Both the position numbers and the translations under genes were made by a program. The notes under the pieces are model-generated. The model did not search any database. It was not told where the DNA came from and saw only the letters and a program-made list of their open reading frames with translations. Source: Desulfobacteraceae bacterium (GTDB lineage: Bacteria; Desulfobacterota; DSM-4660; Desulfatiglandales; Desulfatiglandaceae). Taken from it: 10,785 bases of DNA. The DNA lies in the NCBI GenBank assembly GCA_020349865.1, contig CP070700.1:4130077-4140861 (forward strand), read 5' to 3'. Positions 1-6,099 of the stretch are shown here, in pieces (within the stretch, counting starts at the first letter, position 1; every line of letters begins with the position of its first letter).

Positions 1-98
1 AAGCAATCACAGTTGGTGTACTTACATGAAATCAGGAGATTGCTTCGTCGCTTCACTCCTCGCAATGACATTTCATAAGACTCTTTACGAAACTATCA
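1..98. repeat. Family B inverted-repeat element, right part (cut by window edge)
   Basis: The end of this stretch, read on the minus strand, starts TGATAGTTTCGTAAAGAGTC and runs on to GTCATTGCGAG. This matches the ends of the complete copy at 10355-10523 (TGATGGTCTCGTAAAAAGTC ... GTCATTGCGAG). Inside it has the same GATTGCTTCGTCGCTTC block that the other copies carry. There is no coding capacity. The left end lies outside the window, so length and target duplication cannot be judged. Confidence 0.7.
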
Positions 99-358
99 AA
101 GTTAATTGTCGAAAAAAGACTTGGAGACTTGAGTTTGACGGCGTTTGAAATCCTGGTTAGTTTTAAGAATCAATTTTTCCATTATTCCAGCACTCCTCAG
201 GTTTTGGCCCAGAGTCTCCAGGGTCCCCTTTGGGGGCAGGTTAAAGCTATGTTCTCTGTGAGTGGATCTTTACTGTACTGTAGTATCTCTCAGAGCCGGA
301 GGCCTGAGAACAGCATCAAGCATCTTTTCATATTTTGTGCCTGCGTGTTTAAAAAAAC
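99..358. other. Intergenic stretch without recognised features
   Basis: This stretch is AT-rich and lies between the element B fragment and the candidate rubredoxin promoter. It holds one open frame (129-362, + strand), but that frame starts with TTG, has no good ribosome binding site, and its translation has no recognisable motif. It also runs into the promoter candidate. I see no tRNA, no strong hairpin with a T-run and no repeat shared with the rest of the window. Confidence 0.5.
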
Positions 359-388
359 TTGACATAAATATTAATATCTTAGCTTATT
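359..388 (+). promoter_or_regulatory. Candidate promoter for rubredoxin
   Basis: A perfect -35 hexamer TTGACA lies at 359-364. At the correct distance (17-18 nt) there is only a weak -10 (GCTTAT at 382-387 or CTTATT at 383-388). The surroundings are very AT-rich. Transcription from here would give a leader of about 110 nt before the rubredoxin start. The perfect -35 supports the call; the weak -10 keeps confidence low. Confidence 0.35.
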
Positions 389-503
389 AGGAAACCAGTA
401 ACAAGTTAGCACTTTGAAAAAATTGTCATTGGATTATCTCCCTTTTTACACTATTTTTAAACAGCTAAACCGATAACGAGAGTCAGAAGAGGAGGAGGAA
501 AAA

Positions 504-662
504 ATGGATAAGTATGAGTGTACAGTTTGTGGCTATGTGTATGACCCCGAGGAGGGAGATCCGGATAATGGCGTAAATCCCGGCACCTCATTTGAAGATA
601 TTCCTGATGACTGGACCTGCCCCGTTTGTGGGGCGGCCAAGGACCTTTTTGAAAAGCAATAA
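504..662 (+). CDS. Rubredoxin
   Basis: This is a 52-aa cytoplasmic electron carrier with one iron held by four cysteines. The protein has the two CxxC knuckles of the family: Cys6-x2-Cys9 in the segment CTVCGY and Cys39-x2-Cys42 in CPVCG. It also has the conserved aromatic residues Tyr4, Tyr11, Tyr13 and Trp37, and the [12 protein letters not shown] segment. The length is the usual 52-54 aa. The start is fixed by a strong ribosome binding site (GGAGGAGG at 491-498) five bases before the ATG. Rubredoxins of anaerobes typically pass electrons to rubrerythrin, superoxide reductase or oxygen reductases during oxygen stress. None of these partners is adjacent here, so the partner is unknown. The gene stands alone between repeats. 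Identification is very secure. Confidence 0.97.
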   Translation: MDKYECTVCGYVYDPEEGDPDNGVNPGTSFEDIPDDWTCPVCGAAKDLFEKQ

Positions 663-790
663 TGACGGCTTTGTAAAAAGTTCACCTGCGGCGTTCCGCT
701 TCGTTCCCACCCTGTTAAAGCTTTTGATCCTAACCGTTCGGCTGAGCTCACGCCGAAGCCCTCCCCCACGAGGGTGAGGGCAGGGTGGGG
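663..790. repeat. Structured intergenic element with nested stems
   Basis: Directly after the rubredoxin stop comes a 20-nt stretch resembling the end of element B (TGACGGCTTTGTAAAAAGTT). It is followed by several nested inverted repeats. The outer 9-bp arms are CCCACCCTG (706-714) and CAGGGTGGG (781-789). Inside are TTCGGC/GCCGAA (737-742/752-757) and CCCTC/GAGGG (759-763/776-780), the latter extended by CCC/GGG. Together they could fold as a three-way junction. No T-run follows, so a classic terminator is unlikely. It is probably a dispersed repeat fragment; other copies cannot be checked from this window. Confidence 0.45.
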
Positions 791-812
791 TGCGATTTGA
801 TTTGCATGATGC

Positions 813-1118
813 GTAAAGCTTTAGCTCTTTGAAAAAACCAACCGTGGATTGTAGGGCCATGAGGGTCTCTTTTTCAAAAGCCGCACAAGCCGGCCTCATT
901 CTATTGAACGGCAGATTAGCCTTTAAATTCAGCTCAGGACAGCCCCAGTAGGGAATCTTCATAAAAGAGGTCGCCTTCTCTGCCTGCTCATCACCCCTGT
1001 TCAAGGCCCAGGGGGCGTGCCACGAGCTTTGTATAATTTTTGTGATGCGACTTTTGAAAAAGAGATCCCCATGGCCATACAAGCCACAGTTGGTTTTTGC
1101 AAAGAGCTAAAGTGTTAC
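813..1118. mobile_element. Family A MITE-like element, copy 1
   Basis: The element is about 300 bp and non-coding. It has near-perfect terminal inverted repeats of about 62 bp: the left arm 819-880 (starting CTTTAGCTCTTTG) matches the reverse complement of the right arm 1051-1112 (ending CAAAGAGCTAAAG) with only a handful of mismatches. The match continues outward as GTAA/TTAC at 813-816 and 1115-1118. A second copy, about nine in ten positions identical by eye, begins at 10347. Long terminal repeats with no transposase reading frame are the signature of a MITE mobilised in trans. I could not find a convincing target-site duplication around this copy. The right end lies 23 nt before the purQ start codon. 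A TATAAT hexamer sits at 1032-1037 but without a matching -35. Confidence 0.8.
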
Positions 1119-1141
1119 AACAGATTAATTTAGGAGGCTGA

Positions 1142-1993
1142 ATGGGAACAACAGAAGTCAAGGCCCTTGTACTCACCGGCTACGGGCTAAACTGTGATTA
1201 TGAGACCGATTACTCTCTAAAACTGGCGGGCGCGGAAACTCACAGGATACACATCAATGAGTTGATCGCAACAGAAACGTCCGATACAAAGGTATCATTG
1301 GAGGGCTACCACATTCTTGTTTTCGGGGGAGGATTCAGTTGGGCCGATGACCATGGCGCAGGCGTGCTTATGGCGTCAAAGCTTAAACAGCATCTGGGTG
1401 AACAAATCGGGCAATTTATTAAAGACGGCAAGTTGGTTATTGGGATATGCAATGGTTTTCAGTGTCTGGTTAACCTCGGTCTCCTTCCTGCTTTCGAATA
1501 TCAATATAGCAAGAGGTGTGTTGCCCTTACGTATAATGACTCTGGCAACTTTATGGATGCCTGGGTCAACCTTAAAGTCAATGCCGAATCGCCATGTGTA
1601 TTTACCAAAGGGATTCCCGGTATAGAACTCCCTGTTAGGCATGGAGAAGGAAAATTTTATACAACGGATGATGTTATTGAAGACCTCTTTAGGAACAACC
1701 AGATCGTAATGCAATATGCCAACAAAAACGGGGATGAGGCACATGGTCAATGGCCCCTTAATCCCAACGGATCTCTGCGAGATATTGCCGGCATATGTGA
1801 TCCGAGCGGCAGGGTCTTTGGCCTGATGCCGCATCCTGAAGCATTCAACCATTTTACAAACCATCCTGACTGGACTAGAAAAAAAGAAACCTTAGTCCGT
1901 CAAGGAGTATGGTCTAAATCGAATGAGGGAGAGGGTATTAAAATCTTCAGGAACGCGGTTGAATATGTGAAGAATTCATATGGTCGTCCTTGA
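1142..1993 (+). CDS. purQ: Phosphoribosylformylglycinamidine synthase, glutaminase subunit PurQ
   Basis: PurQ is the class I glutamine amidotransferase part of FGAM synthase, the fourth step of de novo purine synthesis. It releases ammonia from glutamine and channels it to PurL. The 283-aa protein shows the class I catalytic triad: nucleophile Cys103 in GICNGFQ, and His231 and Glu233 in MPHPEAF. It also has the N-terminal glutaminase strand and oxyanion region (VFGGGFSWADDHGAG, residues 60-74) and the GEGKF motif (residues 168-172). It is longer than the roughly 230-aa Bacillus type and resembles the larger PurQ form. An AGGAGG site at 1132-1137 lies 4 nt from the ATG. No purL or purS is in the window. 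The gene follows the end of the MITE-like element A by 23 nt, so its native promoter may have been displaced. The next feature is the separate small-protein unit, so purQ may be monocistronic. Confidence 0.92.
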   Translation: MGTTEVKALVLTGYGLNCDYETDYSLKLAGAETHRIHINELIATETSDTKVSLEGYHILVFGGGFSWADDHGAGVLMASKLKQHLGEQIGQFIKDGKLVIGICNGFQCLVNLGLLPAFEYQYSKRCVALTYNDSGNFMDAWVNLKVNAESPCVFTKGIPGIELPVRHGEGKFYTTDDVIEDLFRNNQIVMQYANKNGDEAHGQWPLNPNGSLRDIAGICDPSGRVFGLMPHPEAFNHFTNHPDWTRKKETLVRQGVWSKSNEGEGIKIFRNAVEYVKNSYGRP

Positions 1994-2053
1994 ATCCAAC
2001 TATTGTCATTTGAAGGGTGAGCTTTTTAAGCTATTCCGCTCGCACATAAGTTC

Positions 2054-2082
2054 TTGACATAGCTTCACAACAGTAGTATTAA
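2054..2082 (+). promoter_or_regulatory. Promoter of the 46-aa basic protein gene
   Basis: TTGACA at 2054-2059 is followed after exactly 17 nt by TATTAA at 2077-2082. This is a good sigma-70-type promoter. The start of transcription would fall near 2089, giving a leader of about 35 nt before the ATG at 2123. It lies between the end of purQ and the small gene, so the small gene is probably transcribed on its own. Confidence 0.65.
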
Positions 2083-2122
2083 CCAGCCCTCAGTATATAT
2101 CCCCTTAAGAGGAGAGAAATAA

Positions 2123-2263
2123 ATGGCTTCCAATAGAAAGAAAACAAACATAGTCCGCGACAGAAAAAAGAAACCAAATAAAGGCAACCTGAAGAAAAAT
2201 CTTGAGCGTGTTCAAAGGAATGCCGTCCGGCTCAGAGAACTGGCTTCAGAGGGCGAAACATAG
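2123..2263 (+). CDS. Small basic protein of unknown function (46 aa)
   Basis: A complete small gene encodes a 46-residue protein with 15 Lys/Arg against 5 Asp/Glu, a net charge near +10. The N-terminal half is a run of basic residues and asparagines (RKKTNIVRDRKKKPNKGNLKK split over residues 5-25). The C-terminal half (residues 24-43) has an amphipathic helical look (NLERVQRNAVRLRELAS). There is no signal peptide, membrane segment or cysteine. AAGAGGAGAG at 2108-2117 is a good ribosome binding site upstream of the ATG. A strong promoter before it and a rho-independent terminator after it frame the gene as a complete transcription unit, which argues that it is real. The composition suggests nucleic-acid or ribosome binding; that is inference only. 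I do not recognise a named family. Confidence 0.75.
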   Translation: MASNRKKTNIVRDRKKKPNKGNLKKNLERVQRNAVRLRELASEGET

Positions 2264-2303
2264 TCTTATCAGGGAAAATATTCCCGGCCCTTCCGTTTTA
2301 CCT

Positions 2304-2331
2304 AAAGCCCGTCCATGAGGCGGGCTTTTTT
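2304..2331 (+). terminator. Rho-independent terminator after the small basic protein gene
   Basis: A 7-bp GC-rich stem, GCCCGTC (2307-2313) with GGCGGGC (2319-2325) including one G-T pair, has a 5-nt loop and is followed by six T residues (2326-2331). It lies 40 nt after the stop codon of the 46-aa gene. The opposite side lacks a T-run, so it works mainly for the plus strand. Confidence 0.9.
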
Positions 2332-2450
2332 ATGTTGAGATCTAAACGTCCATCATTTTTTTTAACCACCCCAGAGAAATAAGCTTCGCATTTCACAGGG
2401 CAGGCCCAGAGATTCTGGAAATAGCCATTTATGGATGGTCACTAATTACT

Positions 2451-3620
2451 TCAAATCTCGAAAAGCTGTCTGGGGCTTTTGGTCAAGAGTTCATTTCCAT
2501 TGTCCCTAATCAGGATCATGTCTTCCAGTTTAACAACGCCAACATCCTCCCTCAGCATGTGCATCTCCAAAGTGATGACATAACCGTCCAAAAGCTCTGA
2601 ATGATCATATTTCGAAAGTATGGGAGGCTCGGAACATTCCAGCCCAACTCCATGGCCGATCATGTGACTTTTCTTCCTATTTCCAAAACTCAAGAATGCA
2701 TCCGCGACGTCCAATTCCGTGCTCTTGTCCGCAGCCACCTGGAAGACCTCACTGCATTTCATTTTCGGCTTTATGTTCCCTATGAGATGATCCGCAATTT
2801 CTCGTAAAACACTATGCATCGCCTTAATCTCTTCATTGACCTTTCCGAGCATGTAGGTTCTTGTCTGATCCGCATGATACCCGTTTACCAAGGTCGGGAT
2901 GTCAACGATAACCAAATCCCCTGTTGAAATTTTCCGTTTTGAAGGCCCGGCCGGAACCGCCGCACTCAATCCAACACCAGTTATGCTGTAGACGACGCCG
3001 CTGAATTTTAAAAGATTTGGCCCGGAAGAAATGGGTCCCCTGCTCATAACTAAATCCGGCTGCCTCATAAAAGTAATTCCTTCATGCCCTGCCAGCCTAT
3101 GGGCATTCTCAACCGCAGCAGCGAGTTCAAGCTCTGTGACTCCTTCCCTTAAGGTCGATAAGACTGCTTTATGACCTGCATCCATAGCTTCACAGGCCTT
3201 TTTGATGTCTTCTATTTCAAATGCATCTTTTTTTTTCCTTTGTTCCAGGACAAAAGGGGATACATTAACGAAATCGAGCCCGGAAAATATCTTTTGGAAT
3301 TCTAAGAATTGCAGTGCAGGCAGGACATCCAATTCAGTTGCAATCTTCTTGCTCTGCAATCTTGATGATATATCATGGGAAATATTCTCCAGTCGGCGTT
3401 CTTCTTTCATCTTATGCTTTTCAATGAATACTTCATTTGACGCGAATTCAAATCCGCTTCTCAAATATAAGAAATACTCTTCCGGCAAAACGACCAAATA
3501 GGACGGCTGTGCAGTGCCTGTGTAATAGAAGATATCACGGGAATAAAAGAGCAGCGCCCCACCTAAACCCTGTTCCCTTATCCTCGCCTGTAAGGATTTA
3601 ATCCTTTTTCTATGTGTCAT
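2451..3620 (-). CDS. M24-family metallopeptidase (Xaa-Pro aminopeptidase/creatinase-like)
   Basis: The 389-aa protein has the two-domain layout of the aminopeptidase P/creatinase family. An N-terminal creatinase-like domain (about residues 1-130) begins with the typical RIKSLQARIREQGLGGALLF segment. The C-terminal pita-bread domain (about 135-375) has all five metal ligands: Asp240 (VIVDIPT), Asp251 (HADQTRT), His323 (IGHGVG), Glu352 (TLEMHM) and Glu366 (KLEDMI). It therefore should bind two metal ions and be active, probably on peptides with proline at position 2; the true substrate cannot be read from sequence. The enzyme is cytoplasmic, with no signal peptide. AAAGGA lies 8 nt before the ATG. 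The gene is the last of the minus-strand series, separated from the small Cys-rich gene by element B. Its end converges with the 46-aa gene. Length is usual for the family. Confidence 0.9.
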   Translation of the reverse strand: MTHRKRIKSLQARIREQGLGGALLFYSRDIFYYTGTAQPSYLVVLPEEYFLYLRSGFEFASNEVFIEKHKMKEERRLENISHDISSRLQSKKIATELDVLPALQFLEFQKIFSGLDFVNVSPFVLEQRKKKDAFEIEDIKKACEAMDAGHKAVLSTLREGVTELELAAAVENAHRLAGHEGITFMRQPDLVMSRGPISSGPNLLKFSGVVYSITGVGLSAAVPAGPSKRKISTGDLVIVDIPTLVNGYHADQTRTYMLGKVNEEIKAMHSVLREIADHLIGNIKPKMKCSEVFQVAADKSTELDVADAFLSFGNRKKSHMIGHGVGLECSEPPILSKYDHSELLDGYVITLEMHMLREDVGVVKLEDMILIRDNGNELLTKSPRQLFEI

Positions 3621-3642
3621 TTTTAAATCCTTTAAGACCTAA

Positions 3643-3781
3643 TACTGGTTTCGCAAAAAGTCTCTTAACTGGTCATTGCGAGGAGTGAAGCGACGAAGCA
3701 ATCTCCTGATTTCAAGTTGTTACAACAAATGAGATCGCTTCGCTCGCAATGACAAGCTGATTTATTTTTTCGAGCACATCA
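3643..3781. repeat. Family B inverted-repeat element, copy 2
   Basis: The left end (TACTGGTTTCGCAAAAAGTC) and the reverse complement of the right end (TGATGTGCTCGAAAAAATAA) resemble the ends of the copy at 10355-10523. Both ends continue into GTCATTGCGAG arms (3673-3683 and the mirror near 3743-3753). The middle contains the shared GAAGCAATCTCC block and the palindrome TTGTTACAACAA. A possible 3-bp AAT duplication flanks it (3641-3643 and 3781-3783). This copy is more diverged than the one at the right edge. It separates the small Cys-rich gene from the M24 peptidase gene and touches the stop codon of the former. As RNA it would form a long stem-loop inside any shared transcript. Confidence 0.75.
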
Positions 3782-4207
3782 ATTGTTTCTGGGAACGACT
3801 TGAACCTTAAGCATGACTTCCCCGTATCCCAAACACTCGACGCCAACATCCGGACATCTTACATACTTCATAAAATGAAAATCGTTAGGATCATGTCCCT
3901 CGCTCAACCTCTCATTTATTAGCGCAACAGGTATAGTCAGTTGAGAGATGAGATAGACACACATTTTTTTAGGACAGAGTTTGGTGATGAAGTTGCCGTC
4001 AATATCCATAACAAATTTCTGTCCCTTCTCATGCCCGGAATTGCAATGCCTGGATTTGACTACCTCTGCCTCAATTGAAAAGAGGGGCGCTGCCTTTCCA
4101 AGTCCTTTTACATGCCTGATTCTGTGTCCTCCTTCCTGAAACTTCTCAATTTCCGACCCAGAGTAGCCCACACGCTGTCCGTACTTTTTAATGATTTCCT
4201 CGACCAT
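3779..4207 (-). CDS. Small Cys-rich protein, possibly TIGR04076-like
   Basis: The protein has about 142 aa and five cysteines. In numbering from the upstream ATG at 4213 these are Cys57 (in CNSGHEKG), Cys80 and Cys85 (CPKKMC), and Cys120 and Cys127 (CPDVGVEC). The C-x2-GH-x2-G-x2-F segment followed by a CP motif resembles the TIGR04076 family of small uncharacterised proteins; this is recall, not a search. The cysteines could hold a metal or cluster. Start choice: two ATGs are in frame at 4213 and 4207. The only ribosome binding site, GGGAG at 4215-4219, is 1 nt from the first and 7 nt from the second, so 4207 is preferred. It begins 44 nt after the DUF169 stop, on the same strand, and is probably co-transcribed. 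The stop codon straddles the edge of element B, so the original C-terminus may have been different. Confidence 0.75.
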   Translation of the reverse strand: MVEEIIKKYGQRVGYSGSEIEKFQEGGHRIRHVKGLGKAAPLFSIEAEVVKSRHCNSGHEKGQKFVMDIDGNFITKLCPKKMCVYLISQLTIPVALINERLSEGHDPNDFHFMKYVRCPDVGVECLGYGEVMLKVQVVPRNN

Positions 4208-4214
4208 AGTCATT

Positions 4215-4219
4215 CTCCC
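4215..4219 (-). promoter_or_regulatory. Ribosome binding site deciding the start of the small Cys-rich gene
   Basis: GGGAG on the minus strand is the only Shine-Dalgarno match. It is too close (1 nt) to the ATG at 4213 but well placed (7 nt) for the ATG at 4207, so translation most likely begins at the third codon of the longer frame. Confidence 0.55.
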
Positions 4220-4251
4220 GATAACAAATAGGTCTTCATTTCCTCGAGTTG

Positions 4252-5064
4252 TCAGGTATTCCTGCGTTTAAACAGTTTATCCACTTCTTCCGGCTTAAAT
4301 ATATCCGATAGTGGAATAGTAAAACCCACTTCCGGCTGGTACCGAAGATAGGCAGGGATGGGGTACCGGATGCCTTTCTTGTGTGTTCTCTCAAGACCCT
4401 CTACGAGTTCGGCCAAGCATACACCGGGAACGGCCATAATCATTTCGTTATCCTGGCACCCAGCCCAAACCCTGTCACCATTGCCAGGGACAACTACCTT
4501 TGGGGTATTGTCAAGATATGCCCCTATGACACCGTCTGTACAGGAGGCGGCTCTTCCTGAGAAGCTGCTCTCAATCGGTCTCCCCGTATGGTACGTCGCA
4601 CCGTGTATGAGACGCATCATCTGGGCTGGGTTCACGTAGAAGAGGATGACATCCGGTTCAACCATTGTCCGTTCCAGGGGGAAGTAAACCACGATGGGGT
4701 CATGGTCTGTTTCAAGAATCGGGAATGCTTCAAATGCCTCAGCAGCAGCCTTTTCATCTGATACATAGCTCATCTGGGTAAAAAAATGGATTGGTTCATT
4801 TTCGTTAGTAACCCTTTCCCAGCCATATGTGTGGGCTGCGATGGCACATCCTACATCTTCATGGGTAAAAGCCACGGTCCACCCATAACGTCTGGCCATG
4901 GCAGAACCCTGACAGGGGGCCATTTTAACTCCCAGATCCCTAAGCGGCCTTTTTGCTTTCTGAGGAATTTCGTCTTCCCTTTTCAGGAATTTTACGGCCA
5001 CAGGTAAGGTGGACGGGTTCACCAGATTTCTTATTTTCTCACCTAAACTAACCCATTTCTCCAT
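4252..5064 (-). CDS. DUF169 (COG2043) family protein
   Basis: The 270-aa protein matches the DUF169 family of uncharacterised anaerobe proteins. Supporting segments are LPVAVKFLK (residues 20-28), MAPCQGSAMARR (48-59), FTHEDVGCAIA (67-77), VEPDVILFYVNPAQMMRL (135-152) and the SFSGRAASCTDGV region (167-179). It contains Cys51, Cys73, Cys175, Cys203 and Cys216, which could bind a metal or cluster; no function is established that I can name. There is no signal peptide or membrane segment. A longer frame starts at 5094, but the AGGAGG site at 5071-5076 lies 6 nt before the ATG at 5064, which is therefore the start. The gene follows the TetR gene on the same strand after a gap of 105 nt and precedes the small Cys-rich gene. 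A palindrome at 5097-5110 upstream suggests regulation by the TetR protein. Confidence 0.85.
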   Translation of the reverse strand: MEKWVSLGEKIRNLVNPSTLPVAVKFLKREDEIPQKAKRPLRDLGVKMAPCQGSAMARRYGWTVAFTHEDVGCAIAAHTYGWERVTNENEPIHFFTQMSYVSDEKAAAEAFEAFPILETDHDPIVVYFPLERTMVEPDVILFYVNPAQMMRLIHGATYHTGRPIESSFSGRAASCTDGVIGAYLDNTPKVVVPGNGDRVWAGCQDNEMIMAVPGVCLAELVEGLERTHKKGIRYPIPAYLRYQPEVGFTIPLSDIFKPEEVDKLFKRRNT

Positions 5065-5096
5065 AATATACCTCCTGATTTTATAAGTGTGCATTA

Positions 5097-5110
5097 AGAC
5101 CGTTTGGTCT
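5097..5110. promoter_or_regulatory. Candidate TetR operator upstream of the DUF169 gene
   Basis: AGACCGTTTGGTCT is an inverted repeat with 5-bp arms (AGACC/GGTCT) in an AT-rich setting, 33 nt upstream of the DUF169 start. A TATAAA hexamer on the minus strand (centred near 5083) could serve as a -10, which would place the palindrome near the -35. It shares the GACCG core with the larger palindrome at the TetR promoter. Binding is inferred from position and symmetry only. Confidence 0.4.
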
Positions 5111-5169
5111 AATTTATAAAGAATAATCTTTTTGTTATCTTCACACCCTCCAATGAATTCTCTCTTTAG

Positions 5170-5766
5170 TTATTTTTTTAGTTGATTAATATAAAAGTGA
5201 AGTTGCATGATTGTGCACTTCCAAATCATTGGGTCTCTGCTTGCTGTATAAAGTGCGGCCGCTCCATTAAGGGATATGACGATGAAATTGGAAACTTCTT
5301 TAAAGTTTAACCCGTGCTTCAACATCCCTTTCTGGTCCGCTTCTTTTAACCAGGAGCGCAGCAGCCTTGAAAAGCGAACAAACCCTCGCAATATGTGTTT
5401 GCTCAAGGCTCCCGATTGTCCGGAAAGTTCAACAAGGCTGTTGAGGAAAAAGCATCCCCCGTCAAATACATCCTTTCCTAAATAATCCCTTAAATCGTTT
5501 TCTATGGTTTTTTCTATTCGATGGGCCGGGTCTGAAATGGCTCTCATATCTTTAAATACAATGCTTTTCCAGATCATTACGGCTTCTTCATAAGCTGCAT
5601 ACCATATGTCTTCCTTGCTTCGGAAATGGCCGTAAAGACCGCCTTTTGTCAGATCTGTTGCTTCAAGAATATCACTTATTGATGTATTGAAATATCCTTT
5701 AACTGAAAACAGTTGAAGGGATTTTTCGATAATGCCCTGGCGGGTCTGAATTCCCTTTCTTGCCAT
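5170..5766 (-). CDS. TetR/AcrR-family transcriptional regulator
   Basis: The 198-aa protein has the TetR N-terminal DNA-binding domain. Residues 8-25 form the first helix (TRQGIIEKSLQLFSVKGY). The helix-turn-helix follows with the highly typical SISDILEATDLTKGGLYGHFRSKEDI (about residues 29-54, split). The C-terminal ligand-binding half is variable as usual; GCFFLNSLVELS (104-115) is a segment seen in several TetR subgroups. The inducer is unknown. GGAG lies 5 nt before the ATG. The gene has a strong promoter (5933-5960) overlapped by a palindrome, consistent with autorepression. It is first in a same-strand series with the DUF169 gene and is divergent from the thiolase gene, so either or both may be targets. 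Confidence 0.93.
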   Translation of the reverse strand: MARKGIQTRQGIIEKSLQLFSVKGYFNTSISDILEATDLTKGGLYGHFRSKEDIWYAAYEEAVMIWKSIVFKDMRAISDPAHRIEKTIENDLRDYLGKDVFDGGCFFLNSLVELSGQSGALSKHILRGFVRFSRLLRSWLKEADQKGMLKHGLNFKEVSNFIVISLNGAAALYTASRDPMIWKCTIMQLHFYINQLKK

Positions 5767-5905
5767 AATTACTCCGGCGGGCTTTCAGACAAAGATTTTA
5801 GACTACCTTATCGGTCGATTCTCTCGACAACGTAATGTTATGTACGCCTGACTCGGAAATCTCCCTCTAGCCTTGCCAAAATCACTATCTGAAACCCTGC
5901 GTAAC

Positions 5906-5935
5906 AATAATATACCGACCGTCCGTTATATTATT
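5906..5935. promoter_or_regulatory. Extended palindrome at the TetR promoter (candidate autoregulatory operator)
   Basis: An ACCGAC-C-GTCCGT core (5914-5926, one mismatch pair) is flanked by 8- to 9-bp arms AATAATATA and TATATTATT (5906-5914 and 5927-5935) that are perfect complements. The palindrome overlaps the -10 hexamer of the TetR promoter and the expected transcription start. ACCGACCG-type cores are common in operators of TetR proteins. This fits autorepression, with the position as the main argument. Confidence 0.6.
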
Positions 5936-5960
5936 ATGGCAGCCCACATTATATTGTCAA
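5933..5960 (-). promoter_or_regulatory. Promoter of the TetR gene
   Basis: On the minus strand TTGACA (5960-5955) is followed after 16 nt by CATAAT (5938-5933), a near-consensus sigma-70-type promoter. The transcript would start around 5926 and have a leader of about 160 nt before the TetR ATG. Confidence 0.65.
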
Positions 5961-6059
5961 GGATTTTTTTGGCAACGCAGTTCCTTTTGATGTTTCAGCT
6001 CAGTTTTTGGAAAATTGTCATTAATCTATAGCACGGGCTAAAAGAAAGACAATTTTCTC

Positions 6060-6088
6060 TTTACTTGCAGGTACTTTTCCGTTATAGG
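6060..6088 (+). promoter_or_regulatory. Candidate thiolase promoter
   Basis: TTTACT (6060-6065) and TATAGG (6083-6088) are separated by 17 nt. Both hexamers are only moderate matches, but the FadR-like palindrome at 6100-6117 sits just downstream of the expected start site, as expected for a repressed promoter. The leader to the thiolase start would be about 100 nt. Confidence 0.4.
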
Positions 6089-6099
6089 TAGCCCCATAG

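Noticed and set aside
129..362. Plus-strand open frame of 77 codons
   Set aside because: It starts with TTG, lacks a Shine-Dalgarno, shows no motif, and ends inside the candidate rubredoxin promoter.
663..790. Cloverleaf-like folding as a possible tRNA
   Set aside because: Stem lengths and spacing do not fit tRNA; there is no T-loop GTTCGA motif at the right place and no anticodon arm.
588..1082. Minus-strand open frame of 164 codons across rubredoxin and element A
   Set aside because: It runs antisense through the secure rubredoxin gene and through non-coding repeats; the translation has no family features and no ribosome binding site supports it.
991..1176. Minus-strand frame of 61 codons over the right arm of element A
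   Set aside because: It spans the element boundary and overlaps the purQ start in antisense; most likely chance.
1376..1864. Antisense frame of 162 codons within purQ
   Set aside because: Shadow of purQ; the sense frame has the complete catalytic triad.
5065..5094. Upstream ATG extending the DUF169 protein by 10 residues
   Set aside because: No ribosome binding site before it, and the strong AGGAGG site lies inside this extension and serves the ATG at 5064.
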